From Vreelandella neptunia (GTDB taxonomy: Bacteria > Pseudomonadota > Gammaproteobacteria > Pseudomonadales > Halomonadaceae), in NCBI RefSeq assembly GCF_022489065.1, contig NZ_JAKVTW010000007.1:1-64000 (forward strand): a stretch of 64,000 nt of DNA, in the 5' to 3' direction. Position 1 is the first letter of the stretch. Each line of letters opens with the position of its first letter. The notes beneath the pieces are model-generated. The model searched no databases and was not told the origin of the DNA. It worked only from the letters and a program-made list of their open reading frames with translations. Below are positions 16,450 through 25,613 of the stretch, piece after piece. A program made the translations under genes and the position numbers.

Positions 16450-19131
16450 CTAATTGAAACCATATTTCTCACGACGTTGATTGAAAGCAACCTCGCCGCC
16501 TTCCAGAATGTCAGCAGTTAGATGTTGAATATTGGGTAGATCAATAGCTCCTTGATGTTCTGGGAGGATGTGCCCTTTTCTATCTTCAACTGTCAGCACC
16601 CCAATCCATTCAGCATCGCCAAATACCGGTATATTGGCATTGTGAGTAGCAAACAGAAATTGGCGTGCCAATTTGGCGTTGCGAAGCTCAGTGACAATCC
16701 GCTCAGCGATAAAGGCGTTGTCTAGATTATCCTCTGGCTGGTCAAGGATAAGCGGATCATGGTTATCTAATAACAACAGATGCAGTACAGCGGTGCACTG
16801 TTGACCTGTCGATAGCTCGTCGATCTTGCGAAATAGTGGTTCTTGAGTGCCGTGGGTCACGTTCAGCTCTATTTCCATGATATCCGGCAGAGCAAGTGTC
16901 TCCATCTCCAGCAGCTTACGTTCTGGCAAATGACACAGCGCGCTTATCACCAAGGGGCTGATGCCCCAATCTGTTTCTCGCAATGCGTCTTCACCTAAAC
17001 GGATGCGCTCTGCCAGTGCCGCTGGGGAAAAATCACCATCAGTTACCCAAGATAAGCGCTTTGGGCCAACACTTTCTAAACGGCAATCTACTAAAAAGGT
17101 TAATAACGGTTGCCGATCACCTTCGTTTTTCAATTTGAGATGAACCTTTTTACCCAACCGCTTAATGAGTCGCTTTACCGACCTCTGCATAGCACTTGCT
17201 CGGGCGCTGGTTGCCTCGGACAACTCAAACAGCAACTTTTTCCGCAGACGGTATAGCTCTTCGATGTGCGCTTGCCGCGACTGCAACAGGGTTTGTTTGG
17301 GTTTAATATTCTCAATTTGTCTCAGTAGTGATTGGTACTCAGCACCAATTTGACGTCCGGTTTTCCCCTGGCTAGCAGGAATGTCTTTGAATGCATTCTC
17401 CAGGGTTAGCTCCTCCGCCGCAATCAATGCCTGGAGCGATTCCTGAAGATGAATTAACTGGGCGCTAGTCTGCTGCTGAGCTTCGGTGAGGTGTTTGAGC
17501 ACCTCTTGAGCTTTTACCGTTAGCCCGTCTAAGGCGCTTCGCTGGCTGCGCAGTAAATCTGCATGCGGTAATGCCTCTAGCGCGGCGTCACTGAGAAAGG
17601 CTGTATCGGGTAGAGAGTCCTGGAGGGTGTCAATGGCTTCCTGGAGACGACTAACCTCTTCACTACTGCGACTACTTAGCTGTTTCTCTTTCTCCAGTTT
17701 AGGAATAACTTTTAGCTTTTCGTCCAAGCCAAGCTCGCGGAACTGCTTCGCTTGATCCTGCAGCTTTGGCAGACGCTCTACATCCTCTTCGATTTCGTTC
17801 TTTTGTTGTAGGGCTTTAATAACAGAGTCGCTATTCTCTTTTAAGCGATGTAGAACATTAGCAATCACATCGTCATACGCTGCGTGATCACTTTCCAAAA
17901 ATCGCTCTACCAGTTGATGACGGCTTTGAGGATCATGCGTCATCTCATAGATCTCATTCTGGCCAAATAATTCTATTCTTGGAAGCAAATCACGGGGACG
18001 ATAGGGGGAGACATTGCCGCCTTCATCCAACACAACGGGTTGGTCGCCGTATTTACGACTAATCTTGAAGCGACGTCCATGCATAGCGGCAGACCGTACC
18101 ATCAATTCAACTCTACCTCGCTCCACTCCTAAATTAGCTTTCACCACATCGTCATGCTGCTTTTTAGCTGCTGTTCCAAATGGCTGAAGATCTAAGGCAA
18201 ACCGAATGCACTCGATCAGCGTAGACTTTCCGGTTCCCCTTCCACCAATCAAAGCATTTAAATGGTCAGAGAACTCTATATCCACACCATCAAGATAGCC
18301 GCCTACAAAATAAACGCGCTCAAGGGCTGAAGAGTAGTTTTCAGGCTTGTCAGAATTGAGGCGAACGCGGGATTCAGGATCTTTAAATGCCTGTTTAAAC
18401 GATACAAAACAAGGCTTGGTCATTTTGATAAGACATGAAGCCCCATCGGCTTTAATTTCTTCTGGTTTTGAGACATCAGCCGCATTAATAGCGGCGATCG
18501 GGTGTTCACGGCGATAGTTGGGATCTTTATTGAGAAAAACTTTGCGATAAAAATCACTTTCTACGCCTCTTAAGTCCTCAATAGGCCCTGGGATTTGTGC
18601 CGCGCGCAACTCTTTGTGCTGCCACACATGGTTCATCTGGCCTATCTTTAACACCCCATTGTCATTGGTACAGTGAGCAGCAAAGATAAAGCCATCTTGC
18701 TGCTCCACTTCATCAATCAATTGTTCGGCGCTCAACCGAGATGGGCAAATTCCGTCCTGTGGGTCCAGTAATCTTAGGCTACCCAGTACGCGCTCTAACT
18801 CTTGGGAACTTTTATTTTCATCAAATAGGCAGACGAAATGAATTTTCTCGCTAGAAGCAATTTCAAAGCCCGGAAACACAACGATACCGTGTTCCATAAA
18901 TAAGCGGCGCAGTTTATCTACCGCATCGACTGAGCCGTGATCGGCTAGCCCAATGATCTCAATACCAGCTTCAAGTGCCGCTTCTAACAGTTGCTGGTTA
19001 TAGTCATCTTCACTAATGGTTTGCTGCTGCCCTCGGTATTTAATGTAACCGGCAGGGTTGACCTGTAAAGCACACTTAAAAAAGCGCGCTTTGGTATATG
19101 TCTTTTCGTTAACTTTGTTGATATCGCGCAT
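16450..19131 (-). CDS. PHP-domain / SMC-like AAA ATPase (TrlF-like)
   Basis: An 893-residue protein with three parts. Residues ~20-250: a PHP-type metal-dependent phosphoesterase-like domain ('GIEIIGLADHGSVDAVDKL', 'IVVFPGFEIASSEKIHFV', 'IFAAHCTNDNGVL'). From ~290: an ABC/SMC-type ATPase with Walker A GGRGTGKST and a long coiled-coil insertion (about 420-660). C-terminal: 'ELSTGQQCTAVLHLLLLD' signature and Walker B 'PLILDQPEDNLDN', then a 'FATHNANIPV' switch. This matches the TrlF/PHP-ATPase group, which has anti-phage relatives. ATG 19131 is chosen because GGAGGAG lies 8 nt upstream; frames further upstream are open but lack this. Predicted: ATP-gated nuclease or phosphatase acting on nucleic acid. 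Confidence 0.8.
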   Translation of the reverse strand: MRDINKVNEKTYTKARFFKCALQVNPAGYIKYRGQQQTISEDDYNQQLLEAALEAGIEIIGLADHGSVDAVDKLRRLFMEHGIVVFPGFEIASSEKIHFVCLFDENKSSQELERVLGSLRLLDPQDGICPSRLSAEQLIDEVEQQDGFIFAAHCTNDNGVLKIGQMNHVWQHKELRAAQIPGPIEDLRGVESDFYRKVFLNKDPNYRREHPIAAINAADVSKPEEIKADGASCLIKMTKPCFVSFKQAFKDPESRVRLNSDKPENYSSALERVYFVGGYLDGVDIEFSDHLNALIGGRGTGKSTLIECIRFALDLQPFGTAAKKQHDDVVKANLGVERGRVELMVRSAAMHGRRFKISRKYGDQPVVLDEGGNVSPYRPRDLLPRIELFGQNEIYEMTHDPQSRHQLVERFLESDHAAYDDVIANVLHRLKENSDSVIKALQQKNEIEEDVERLPKLQDQAKQFRELGLDEKLKVIPKLEKEKQLSSRSSEEVSRLQEAIDTLQDSLPDTAFLSDAALEALPHADLLRSQRSALDGLTVKAQEVLKHLTEAQQQTSAQLIHLQESLQALIAAEELTLENAFKDIPASQGKTGRQIGAEYQSLLRQIENIKPKQTLLQSRQAHIEELYRLRKKLLFELSEATSARASAMQRSVKRLIKRLGKKVHLKLKNEGDRQPLLTFLVDCRLESVGPKRLSWVTDGDFSPAALAERIRLGEDALRETDWGISPLVISALCHLPERKLLEMETLALPDIMEIELNVTHGTQEPLFRKIDELSTGQQCTAVLHLLLLDNHDPLILDQPEDNLDNAFIAERIVTELRNAKLARQFLFATHNANIPVFGDAEWIGVLTVEDRKGHILPEHQGAIDLPNIQHLTADILEGGEVAFNQRREKYGFN

Positions 19132-19332
19132 TGATGCACTCCTCCAGCATGAGGCCTCCATGCCTTTATGCCGAGCCAATATATAAATTAGCTAAATCAT
19201 TTACGAGCATCTTACACGATGACAAGCGCTGGGCATGGTTAGAGAAGACAAAGAGCGAGGCTTAGACAGAAAAAAGGTGGGCGTCGGGGTAAGAGAATTT
19301 GCATATAGGTTGGTGATGGCACGCACCCAAAG

Positions 19333-19356
19333 CTGGCTCACATCCTTATGAGCCAG
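19333..19356. terminator. Hairpin downstream of urtE
   Basis: Perfect 8-bp stem CTGGCTCA/TGAGCCAG with an 8-nt loop, 17 bp past the urtE stop. Only a weak U-tract follows on either strand, so it may be a processing or pausing hairpin rather than a strong terminator. Confidence 0.45.
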
Positions 19357-19372
19357 CGTGTCTTGACAGCGT

Positions 19373-19498
19373 TTAAACCGTCAGATGCTGCTTGATCAGC
19401 TCATTGGAGAGCTCGCTGATCTCGCCTTTAGCCACCGGTCGGCCGCGATCCATAATTACAAAGCGGTCGGCGTACTTACGGGCGAAGGGCAGCTTCTG
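19373..19498 (-). repeat. 126-bp direct repeat, copy 2: native urtE 3' end
   Basis: Donor copy of the sequence repeated at 14669-14794 in the same orientation. Between the copies lie 4.6 kb with the albA-like and trlF-like genes. Confidence 0.97.
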
Positions 19499-20080
19499 CT
19501 CCACCAAGAGCACCGTTAAGCCGTCTTCGTTGATCAACTGGCGGATTACCTGACCGATTTGGGCGACGATATTGGGCTGAATACCCTCCCCTGGCTCATC
19601 AAGAATCAGCAGTTTGGGCTCAATAACCAATGCGCGGCCAATCGCCAATTGCTGCTGTTGCCCACCGGAGAGGTCGCCGCCACGGCGGTTTTTCATCTCT
19701 TTAAGTACTGGGAACAGCTCATAGACCCGCTCGGGGATTTTCTTCAGCCCGTCGCTACGGGCGGCAAGGCCGGTGCGCAGGTTCTCTTCCACGGTCAGCA
19801 ACGGAAAAATCTGCCGCCCTTGTGGCACGTAGCCAATTCCCATGCGGGAACGCGCTTCCACCGCTTTTTTAGTCAGCTCGATCTCGCCTGTCTCGGTGGT
19901 GTAACGCAGCTCGCCACTTTTTACCGCCACTTCGCCCATCACGGCTTTCAGCAGCGTGGTTTTACCCACGCCGTTGCGGCCCATCACGCAGGTGCACTGC
20001 CCGGCGGGCACGTCAAGATCCAGATCCCAAAGGGTATGGCTTTCGCCGTAAAACTGGTTGAGCTTTTCAATGGCTAGCAT
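19373..20080 (-). CDS. urtE: Urea ABC transporter ATP-binding protein UrtE
   Basis: Second ATPase of the high-affinity urea importer UrtABCDE (LivF-like). Walker A 'GRNGVGKTTLL', signature LSGGQQQQLAIGRAL and Walker B 'LLILDEPGEGIQPNI' are visible; the EGIQ after the Walker B is typical of UrtE. 235 residues, complete. The start codon overlaps the urtD stop region by one base. Its last 126 bp also occur at 14669-14794. Confidence 0.97.
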   Translation of the reverse strand: MLAIEKLNQFYGESHTLWDLDLDVPAGQCTCVMGRNGVGKTTLLKAVMGEVAVKSGELRYTTETGEIELTKKAVEARSRMGIGYVPQGRQIFPLLTVEENLRTGLAARSDGLKKIPERVYELFPVLKEMKNRRGGDLSGGQQQQLAIGRALVIEPKLLILDEPGEGIQPNIVAQIGQVIRQLINEDGLTVLLVEQKLPFARKYADRFVIMDRGRPVAKGEISELSNELIKQHLTV

Positions 20081-20916
20081 TAGGCGGCCTCCTCGTCATC
20101 GGCACCTAGGTAGACCTCGATCACTTTGGGGTCGTTGGAGACTTGATCCATGGTGCCTTCCGCCAGCACGCTGCCCTGGTGCAGTACGGTCACCTGGCGA
20201 GCAATCGAACGCACGAAACCCATATCATGCTCCACTACCACCACGGACTGTTTACCGGCCAGCCCGGTGAGTAGTTCGGCGGTGCGCTCCATCTCCTGCT
20301 CGGTCATGCCCGCCACCGGTTCATCTACTAGCAGCAGGCGCGGGCGCTGCATCAGCAGCATGCCGATTTCCAGCCACTGCTTTTGGCCGTGAGAGAGAAT
20401 CCCCGCCGGCTGATGGCGCAGCGCGGTTAGGCCGATGGTTTCTAGCACTTCATCAATGCGGTCTTTGATCTCACCGGTCATGCGTGCAGTGAGCGTAGGA
20501 AAAATCCGCTTGTCAGCCGCCATGGCCAGTTCCAGGTTTTCAAATACCGACAGCGCTTCAAACACCGTGGGCTTTTGAAACTTGCGACCAATGCCCAGGC
20601 TGGCGATATCAGGTTCGTTCATGTGCAGCAAATTATGACGACTACCGAACCACACACTGCCGCTATTGGGGCGGGTTTTGCCGGTGATGATATCCATCAT
20701 GGTGGTTTTTCCCGCCCCGTTGGGGCCGATAATGCAGCGTAGCTCGCCATCGTTGATGGTTAAGTTGAGGTTATTGATGGCTTTAAACCCATCGAAGCTC
20801 ACGGTGACATCTTCCATGTAGAGAATCGGCCCGTGGCGAACGTCCACCGGTGAGGCCTGAGGCGCCATAAAATCGAACACCCGGTCACGCTGGGTCAGCG
20901 AGTGCAGCAAACTCAT
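20080..20916 (-). CDS. urtD: Urea ABC transporter ATP-binding protein UrtD
   Basis: LivG-like ATPase of 278 residues. Walker A 'IGPNGAGKTTMMDIITG', the 'LSHGQKQWLEIGMLLMQ' signature characteristic of UrtD (SHGQ in place of SGGQ) and Walker B 'LLLVDEPVAGMTEQE' are present. The N-terminus has a ~30-residue extension before the domain. It overlaps urtC by 4 bp. Confidence 0.97.
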   Translation of the reverse strand: MSLLHSLTQRDRVFDFMAPQASPVDVRHGPILYMEDVTVSFDGFKAINNLNLTINDGELRCIIGPNGAGKTTMMDIITGKTRPNSGSVWFGSRHNLLHMNEPDIASLGIGRKFQKPTVFEALSVFENLELAMAADKRIFPTLTARMTGEIKDRIDEVLETIGLTALRHQPAGILSHGQKQWLEIGMLLMQRPRLLLVDEPVAGMTEQEMERTAELLTGLAGKQSVVVVEHDMGFVRSIARQVTVLHQGSVLAEGTMDQVSNDPKVIEVYLGADDEEAA

Positions 20917-22094
20917 GCGGAGGCCTCCTTGGGCGTACTGTTGGGATCAGCGTTCGGGTCAGACGTTGCCGTATCGTCGCGTTTGCGACGCTTGAAATAG
21001 CGAAACAGCCCCGCCACCCCTTTAGGCAGAAACACCGTGACCAGTACGAACATTGCCCCTAGCGCAAACAGCCAGGCATCGGGCATTACGCCGGTAAAGA
21101 TGGTTTTGGCATAGTTGACCAAAATAGCGCCAATCACCGCGCCATAAAGCGTGGCGCGACCGCCCAGGGCTACCCACAGCACAATCTCGATGGAGAAAAT
21201 CGGCGAGAACTCGCTGGGATTGATAATCCCCACTTGCGGCACGTAAAGCGCCCCCGCCAGACCCGCCAGCATGGCGGAAACCACAAACACAAACAGCTGA
21301 AAGCGCTCGACCCGGTAGCCGAGAAAGCGCGTGCGCGCTTCGGCATCGCGAGTGGCCACGCTCACCCGACCCAGCTTGCTGGTGACAATCGCACGGCAGA
21401 GAATAAAGCCCAGCGCCAGCGCCACCCCAGTGGCCAGGAACAGCCCTAGGCGTGTGGCGTCGCTGCGTAAATCGAAGCCGACGATCTCGCGGAAGTCGGT
21501 CAGGCCGTTATTACCGCCGAAGCCCATCTCGTTGCGGAAGAAGGCCAGCATCAAGGCAAAGGTCAGTGCCTGGGTGATGATTGAAAGATACACCCCGGTG
21601 ACCCGGGAGCGAAACGCCAGGAAGCCAAACACCAGTGCCAGCAGACCCGGCGCCAGCAGCACCATGGCAAAGGCAAACCAGGCCATATCGAAGCCGTGCC
21701 AGAACCACGGCAGGCTGTCCCAGTTTAAGAACACCATAAAGTCGGGCAATACGGGGTTGCCGTAGGTGCCTCGATCACCAATTTGGCGCATTAAATACAT
21801 GCCCATGGCGTAGCCACCAATGGCGAAGAAGGCGCCGTGGCCCAGGCTCAGAATCCCCAGGTAACCCCACACCAGATCCACCGCCACGGCCAACAGCGCG
21901 TAGCTCAGGTATTTACCGAACAGATTGACCGTATAGGCACCAATATGTAACGGGTTGTCCGCAGGCACCGCCACGTGTAGCAGTGTAACCAGTGCCAGCG
22001 CGGCTATCAGCACGCCGAGAAAGATCTGCGTGGAGCGTTCGCTGAACGGGCGTGTTAGCCAAAAATTTGTCGATGATTCGGTCGTTAATGACAT
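20913..22094 (-). CDS. urtC: Urea ABC transporter permease UrtC
   Basis: LivM-like inner-membrane permease of 393 residues with about ten helices. 'GLLSLGHGAFFAIGGYAMGMY'-type sequence (here LGILSLGHGAFF..) and 'WVALGGRATLYGAVIGAI' are hallmarks. The hydrophilic C-terminal tail (last ~30 residues, rich in Asp, Ser and Pro) is species-specific. Separated from urtB by 3 bp. Confidence 0.96.
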   Translation of the reverse strand: MSLTTESSTNFWLTRPFSERSTQIFLGVLIAALALVTLLHVAVPADNPLHIGAYTVNLFGKYLSYALLAVAVDLVWGYLGILSLGHGAFFAIGGYAMGMYLMRQIGDRGTYGNPVLPDFMVFLNWDSLPWFWHGFDMAWFAFAMVLLAPGLLALVFGFLAFRSRVTGVYLSIITQALTFALMLAFFRNEMGFGGNNGLTDFREIVGFDLRSDATRLGLFLATGVALALGFILCRAIVTSKLGRVSVATRDAEARTRFLGYRVERFQLFVFVVSAMLAGLAGALYVPQVGIINPSEFSPIFSIEIVLWVALGGRATLYGAVIGAILVNYAKTIFTGVMPDAWLFALGAMFVLVTVFLPKGVAGLFRYFKRRKRDDTATSDPNADPNSTPKEASA

Positions 22095-22097
22095 CGC

Positions 22098-23714
22098 TTA
22101 GCCCTCCGCAGCCCGGCCCTTCTGCGGGAAGAGTCCACGCGGGCGTTTTTGAATGAATAGGATGATAAAGACCAGCACGATAATTTTGGCCAGCACCGCG
22201 CCTGCCCAGGGTTCCAGCACCTGGTTGATGACCCCGAGCGATAGACCGGCGACCAGCGTACCCCACAGATTGCCCACACCGCCGAACACCACCACCATAA
22301 AGGAGTCGATGATGTAGTTCTGGCCCAGGTTGGGGCCGACATTGGTGAGCTGGGAGAGCGCGACACCAGCAAGACCGGCCACACCAGAGCCCAGTGCAAA
22401 GGTCATGATATCCACGCGAGTGGCACGAATACCCATTGAGCGGGCCATGGCGCGGTTCTGGGTAACAGCACGCACCTCAAGCCCTAGCCGCGTGCGGCGC
22501 ATAATCAGCATCAGGCCAGCAAACACCACCAGCGCAAAGCCGAGTACGTACATACGGTTGAGCGTTAATGAGAGCGCATCGTTCACCACTAGCGAACCGC
22601 TCATCCACTCGGGGGTGATGACGGTACGGTTGAGCGGAGAAATTACCGTGCGCACCAGCTGCTGCAGAATCAAGCTGATACCAAAGGTCGCCAGCAGGGT
22701 TTCCAGCGGGCGGCCCTTGAGGAACTGAATCACACCGCGCTCGATCGCCACGCCTGCTAGAGCGGCAACCATAAAGCCTGCGGGAATCGATAGAATCAGC
22801 GCCAGCCCTGGTTGGCCTGGTAATAGTTGCTGCATCGCCCAAGTGGTGTAGGCGCCCAGCATCATTAGCTCGCCGTGGGCCATATTGATCACGCCCATGA
22901 CGCCGAAGGTGATCGCCAGGCCAATGGCCGCGAGCACCAGCACCGAGCCAAGGCTCAAGCCGAAATAGAGCGTTTCCAAACCACGATTGATTTTGAGCTG
23001 CTGCTCAATGCCAGCCAAAGAGGCCGCTGCGGCGTTAGCGACCACCGGGTCGTCACCATTAGCTGCTCGACTCAGGGCCACACGAGAGCGCGGGTGGAGG
23101 CTGCCATCCAGCGCTTCAACGCCCTCCATTTCACCCGCTTCTGCGCGATAAATCGCCACGGCCTGGGTGAGGCGGTAGCGCACTTGGTCGTCTTCTTCCT
23201 GCTCAATTAGCTCATTAATAGGTTGCACTAGGTCACTATCTACCTCGCCTAATAGGCGCTCGGCCGATGTGCGGCGGCGCTCAACGTTAGGCGAGTAGAG
23301 ATCAACCACCGCGATAGCGCTACGCAGTTGATTGCGTAGGTTGTTGTTGATACCAACACGCTCCAGGTCGCGGCGGGACATCTCGCCCAGCGCTTCGCCG
23401 GTCAATACATCGGCCACCGGCCAGTCACGGCCGCGGTTCTCGAGTACCAGCACGAACCGGCCATCTTCGGTACGCTGTAAGCGGCCATCCAGCAGGGCCT
23501 GCAGCCAATCGCGGGCGCGCTCGTCATCGCTTTGCAAAATCGCGGTAATCGCTTCGCTTTTGGCTGTGTAAGACTCAACGTCCAGCGCCTCTAATAGCTC
23601 GAGCGCGGCGGTATCATCGGTACTGCTCGCCGTGGAGTTCGTTTGTGCTTGGGCTGTCACTGTAATGCTCAACAACATTAGACACAGGAGCCCTAAGGAA
23701 AGGAAACGCCTCAT
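22098..23714 (-). CDS. urtB: Urea ABC transporter permease UrtB
   Basis: LivH-like permease with the long periplasmic N-terminal domain typical of UrtB. A signal sequence (residues 1-23) is followed by ~210 soluble residues with HEAT-like helices, then the membrane domain from about residue 240 ('SVLVLAAIGLAITFGVMGV', 'INMAHGELMMLGAYT'). 538 residues in all, normal for the family. Confidence 0.96.
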   Translation of the reverse strand: MRRFLSLGLLCLMLLSITVTAQAQTNSTASSTDDTAALELLEALDVESYTAKSEAITAILQSDDERARDWLQALLDGRLQRTEDGRFVLVLENRGRDWPVADVLTGEALGEMSRRDLERVGINNNLRNQLRSAIAVVDLYSPNVERRRTSAERLLGEVDSDLVQPINELIEQEEDDQVRYRLTQAVAIYRAEAGEMEGVEALDGSLHPRSRVALSRAANGDDPVVANAAAASLAGIEQQLKINRGLETLYFGLSLGSVLVLAAIGLAITFGVMGVINMAHGELMMLGAYTTWAMQQLLPGQPGLALILSIPAGFMVAALAGVAIERGVIQFLKGRPLETLLATFGISLILQQLVRTVISPLNRTVITPEWMSGSLVVNDALSLTLNRMYVLGFALVVFAGLMLIMRRTRLGLEVRAVTQNRAMARSMGIRATRVDIMTFALGSGVAGLAGVALSQLTNVGPNLGQNYIIDSFMVVVFGGVGNLWGTLVAGLSLGVINQVLEPWAGAVLAKIIVLVFIILFIQKRPRGLFPQKGRAAEG

Positions 23715-23831
23715 GGGGTTCTTCCTTCAGTTATTTAAATCAGTTATCTAAAAGGGGGAGGTAGCGTGCTCCCTCGCCACCCGACTCAAGCCAGGTGGCG
23801 AGGGATTAGTAGTTACTCAGTAGATGAGTAT

Positions 23832-25223
23832 TTACTCAGCGAGTGCTGCTTCGGCTTCTTCTGCTGCGGTGCTGCCACCACACGAGCCGTTAACGACGTT
23901 GAAGTTGCCGCACTCCATCGGCTTGCGCCAATCGGCAATCAGGTCACGCGAGCCAGGCAGGTAGTCAGACCACGCATCGCCCGCCACAGTAGACGGCGTT
24001 TGCCAAACGATATCGAACTGACCGTTATCCTGAATCTCACCAATCAGCACCGGCTTGGTGATGTGGTGGTTAGGCATCATGGCCGCATAGCCGCCAGAGA
24101 GGTTAGGCACGGTCACACCGATAATGGCGTCTTTCACCGTATCGACGTCCGTAGTGCCCGCTTTGCGAACCGCTTCGGCCCACATATTGAAGCCAATGTA
24201 GTGCGCTTCCATCGGGTCGTTGGTGACCGCCATATCGTCGCCGGTGTACTCAATCCAGGCATCGATAAAGTCGTAGTTGTCGTCGTTATCGACGCTCATA
24301 AAGTAGTTCCAGGCGGCCAAGTGGCCCACCAGCGGGCCGGTATCAATACCGGTAAGCTCCTGCTCGCCCACAGAGAAGGCGATGACCGGGATATCCGCAG
24401 CGTCGATCCCCTGGTTGGAAAGCTCGGTATAGAACGGCACGTTGGCGTCGCCGTTAACCGTCGAGATCACGGCGGTTGGTTTACCCTCTTCACCGAAGCG
24501 ACGAATCTCCGCTACGATGTTCTGCCAATCGGAGTGACCGAACGGCGTGTAGTTAACCATAATGTCCTCTTCCGCGATGCCGTGCTCATCCTTAAGGAAC
24601 GCTTCAAGGATGCGGTTGGTGGTACGCGGATAGACATAGTCAGTACCGACTAACGCAAAGCGCTCGATACCCACTTCGTTTATTAGGTATTCAACTGCAG
24701 GAATGGCCTGCTGGTTGGGCGCGGCGCCGGTGTAGAAGACGTTTTCAGAAGACTCTTCGCCTTCATACTGCACCGGGTAGAACAACAGACCGTTGAGCTC
24801 TTCGACGACCGGCAGCACCGCTTTACGGGAAACCGAGGTCCAGTTGCCGAAAATAACGTCAACTTCTTCTTGGGCCAACAGCTCACGAGCGCGTTCGGCA
24901 AACAGCGGCCAGTTAGAGGCGGGGTCAACCACCACGGCTTCTAGCTGGCGTCCCAGCAAGCCACCGGCTTCGTTCTGCTGTTCGATTAGCATTTCGACGG
25001 TGTCTTTCAGCACGGTCTCACTGATGGCCATGGTGCCGGAGAGGGAGTGCAGGATACCAACTTTGATGGGGTCATCATCTTGGGCGATGACCTGGGTGCT
25101 GGCCCCCATAACAGCGGCAGTCAGAAGAGCGGTTGCCAATCGGCCAGGCGAGCGGCTTGATTGCGCTTGTTTCTGGTAAGAGTGTGTCGAGCGAGTATGA
25201 GTATTGTGTTGCAATGTGGTCAC
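23832..25223 (-). CDS. urtA: Urea ABC transporter substrate-binding protein UrtA
   Basis: Periplasmic urea receptor, related to the AmiC/LivJ fold. 463 residues with an unusually long polar N-terminal stretch (about 25 residues) before the hydrophobic signal segment; cleavage is likely at VIA-QDDD. The mature start 'IKVGILHSLSGTMAISE' and 'VVNYTPFGHSDWQNIVAEI' are diagnostic. I chose the GTG at 25223 because AAGGAGG lies 6 nt upstream; an upstream extension to 25274 has no ribosome site. A sigma-54 promoter lies ~100 bp upstream. First gene of urtABCDE. Confidence 0.95.
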   Translation of the reverse strand: MTTLQHNTHTRSTHSYQKQAQSSRSPGRLATALLTAAVMGASTQVIAQDDDPIKVGILHSLSGTMAISETVLKDTVEMLIEQQNEAGGLLGRQLEAVVVDPASNWPLFAERARELLAQEEVDVIFGNWTSVSRKAVLPVVEELNGLLFYPVQYEGEESSENVFYTGAAPNQQAIPAVEYLINEVGIERFALVGTDYVYPRTTNRILEAFLKDEHGIAEEDIMVNYTPFGHSDWQNIVAEIRRFGEEGKPTAVISTVNGDANVPFYTELSNQGIDAADIPVIAFSVGEQELTGIDTGPLVGHLAAWNYFMSVDNDDNYDFIDAWIEYTGDDMAVTNDPMEAHYIGFNMWAEAVRKAGTTDVDTVKDAIIGVTVPNLSGGYAAMMPNHHITKPVLIGEIQDNGQFDIVWQTPSTVAGDAWSDYLPGSRDLIADWRKPMECGNFNVVNGSCGGSTAAEEAEAALAE

Positions 25224-25322
25224 TTGAACCTCCTTGCACCCCTTATGTCTGGGGCTTGTGTATTGGCTTCGCATTCGGAGTTGTTGTATTAGCCCCTAAT
25301 ACGTCCACTAGCCAATAACTCT

Positions 25323-25338
25323 TGCAAGGGGTGCGCCA
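25323..25338 (-). promoter_or_regulatory. Sigma-54 promoter of the urt operon
   Basis: Minus strand TGGCGC-ACCCC-TTGCA, the same -24/-12 hexamer and pentamer as in front of ureD. The transcript would start near 25311, leaving a leader of about 88 nt. Confidence 0.8.
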
Positions 25339-25413
25339 GATTGGCACAACGTTCGCTTACAGTTACTTAATCAATTACTTAGTAATTGCTGGAGAATACT
25401 AAATCTCATCTTA

Positions 25414-25491
25414 TGCACCAAATAGATGCAGCAAACCGCCCTTTAAGCCCCCCATTGATGCACCAATTAGATTCACTGCACCAACTAGGCA
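25414..25491. promoter_or_regulatory. Putative NtrC enhancer cluster upstream of urtA
   Basis: Three copies of TGCACCA-N3-AG.. are found: 25414-25430 (TGCACCA-AAT-AGATGCA), 25459-25475 and 25477-25491 (TGCACCA-ACT-AGGCA). Each has one perfect and one degenerate NtrC-like half-site. They lie about 110-175 bp upstream of the predicted start. The rest of the 390-bp gap (25224-25613) is AT-rich and holds no gene. Confidence 0.6.
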
Positions 25492-25553
25492 CTTAGCTTA
25501 GTCATATACAATTTAGAAACCCAATACTTACTCATCAGTTACATCATTAGGCA

Positions 25554-25588
25554 TAAAAAAAGGAGCCTTGGCATGACCAAGGCTCCTT
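25554..25588 (-). terminator. Terminator of the tctCBA operon
   Basis: A 12-bp perfect stem (25560-25571 with 25577-25588, 5-nt loop) followed on the minus strand by T7. On the plus strand a T6 run also follows, so it can work in both directions. Confidence 0.88.
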
Positions 25589-25613
25589 ACTTTTTTACTT
25601 TCGAAAAGCGCTG

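Noticed and set aside
23766..24653. 295-codon plus-strand frame opposite urtA
   Set aside because: Antisense to urtA; low-complexity Val/Arg/His composition from GC-rich codon shadowing.
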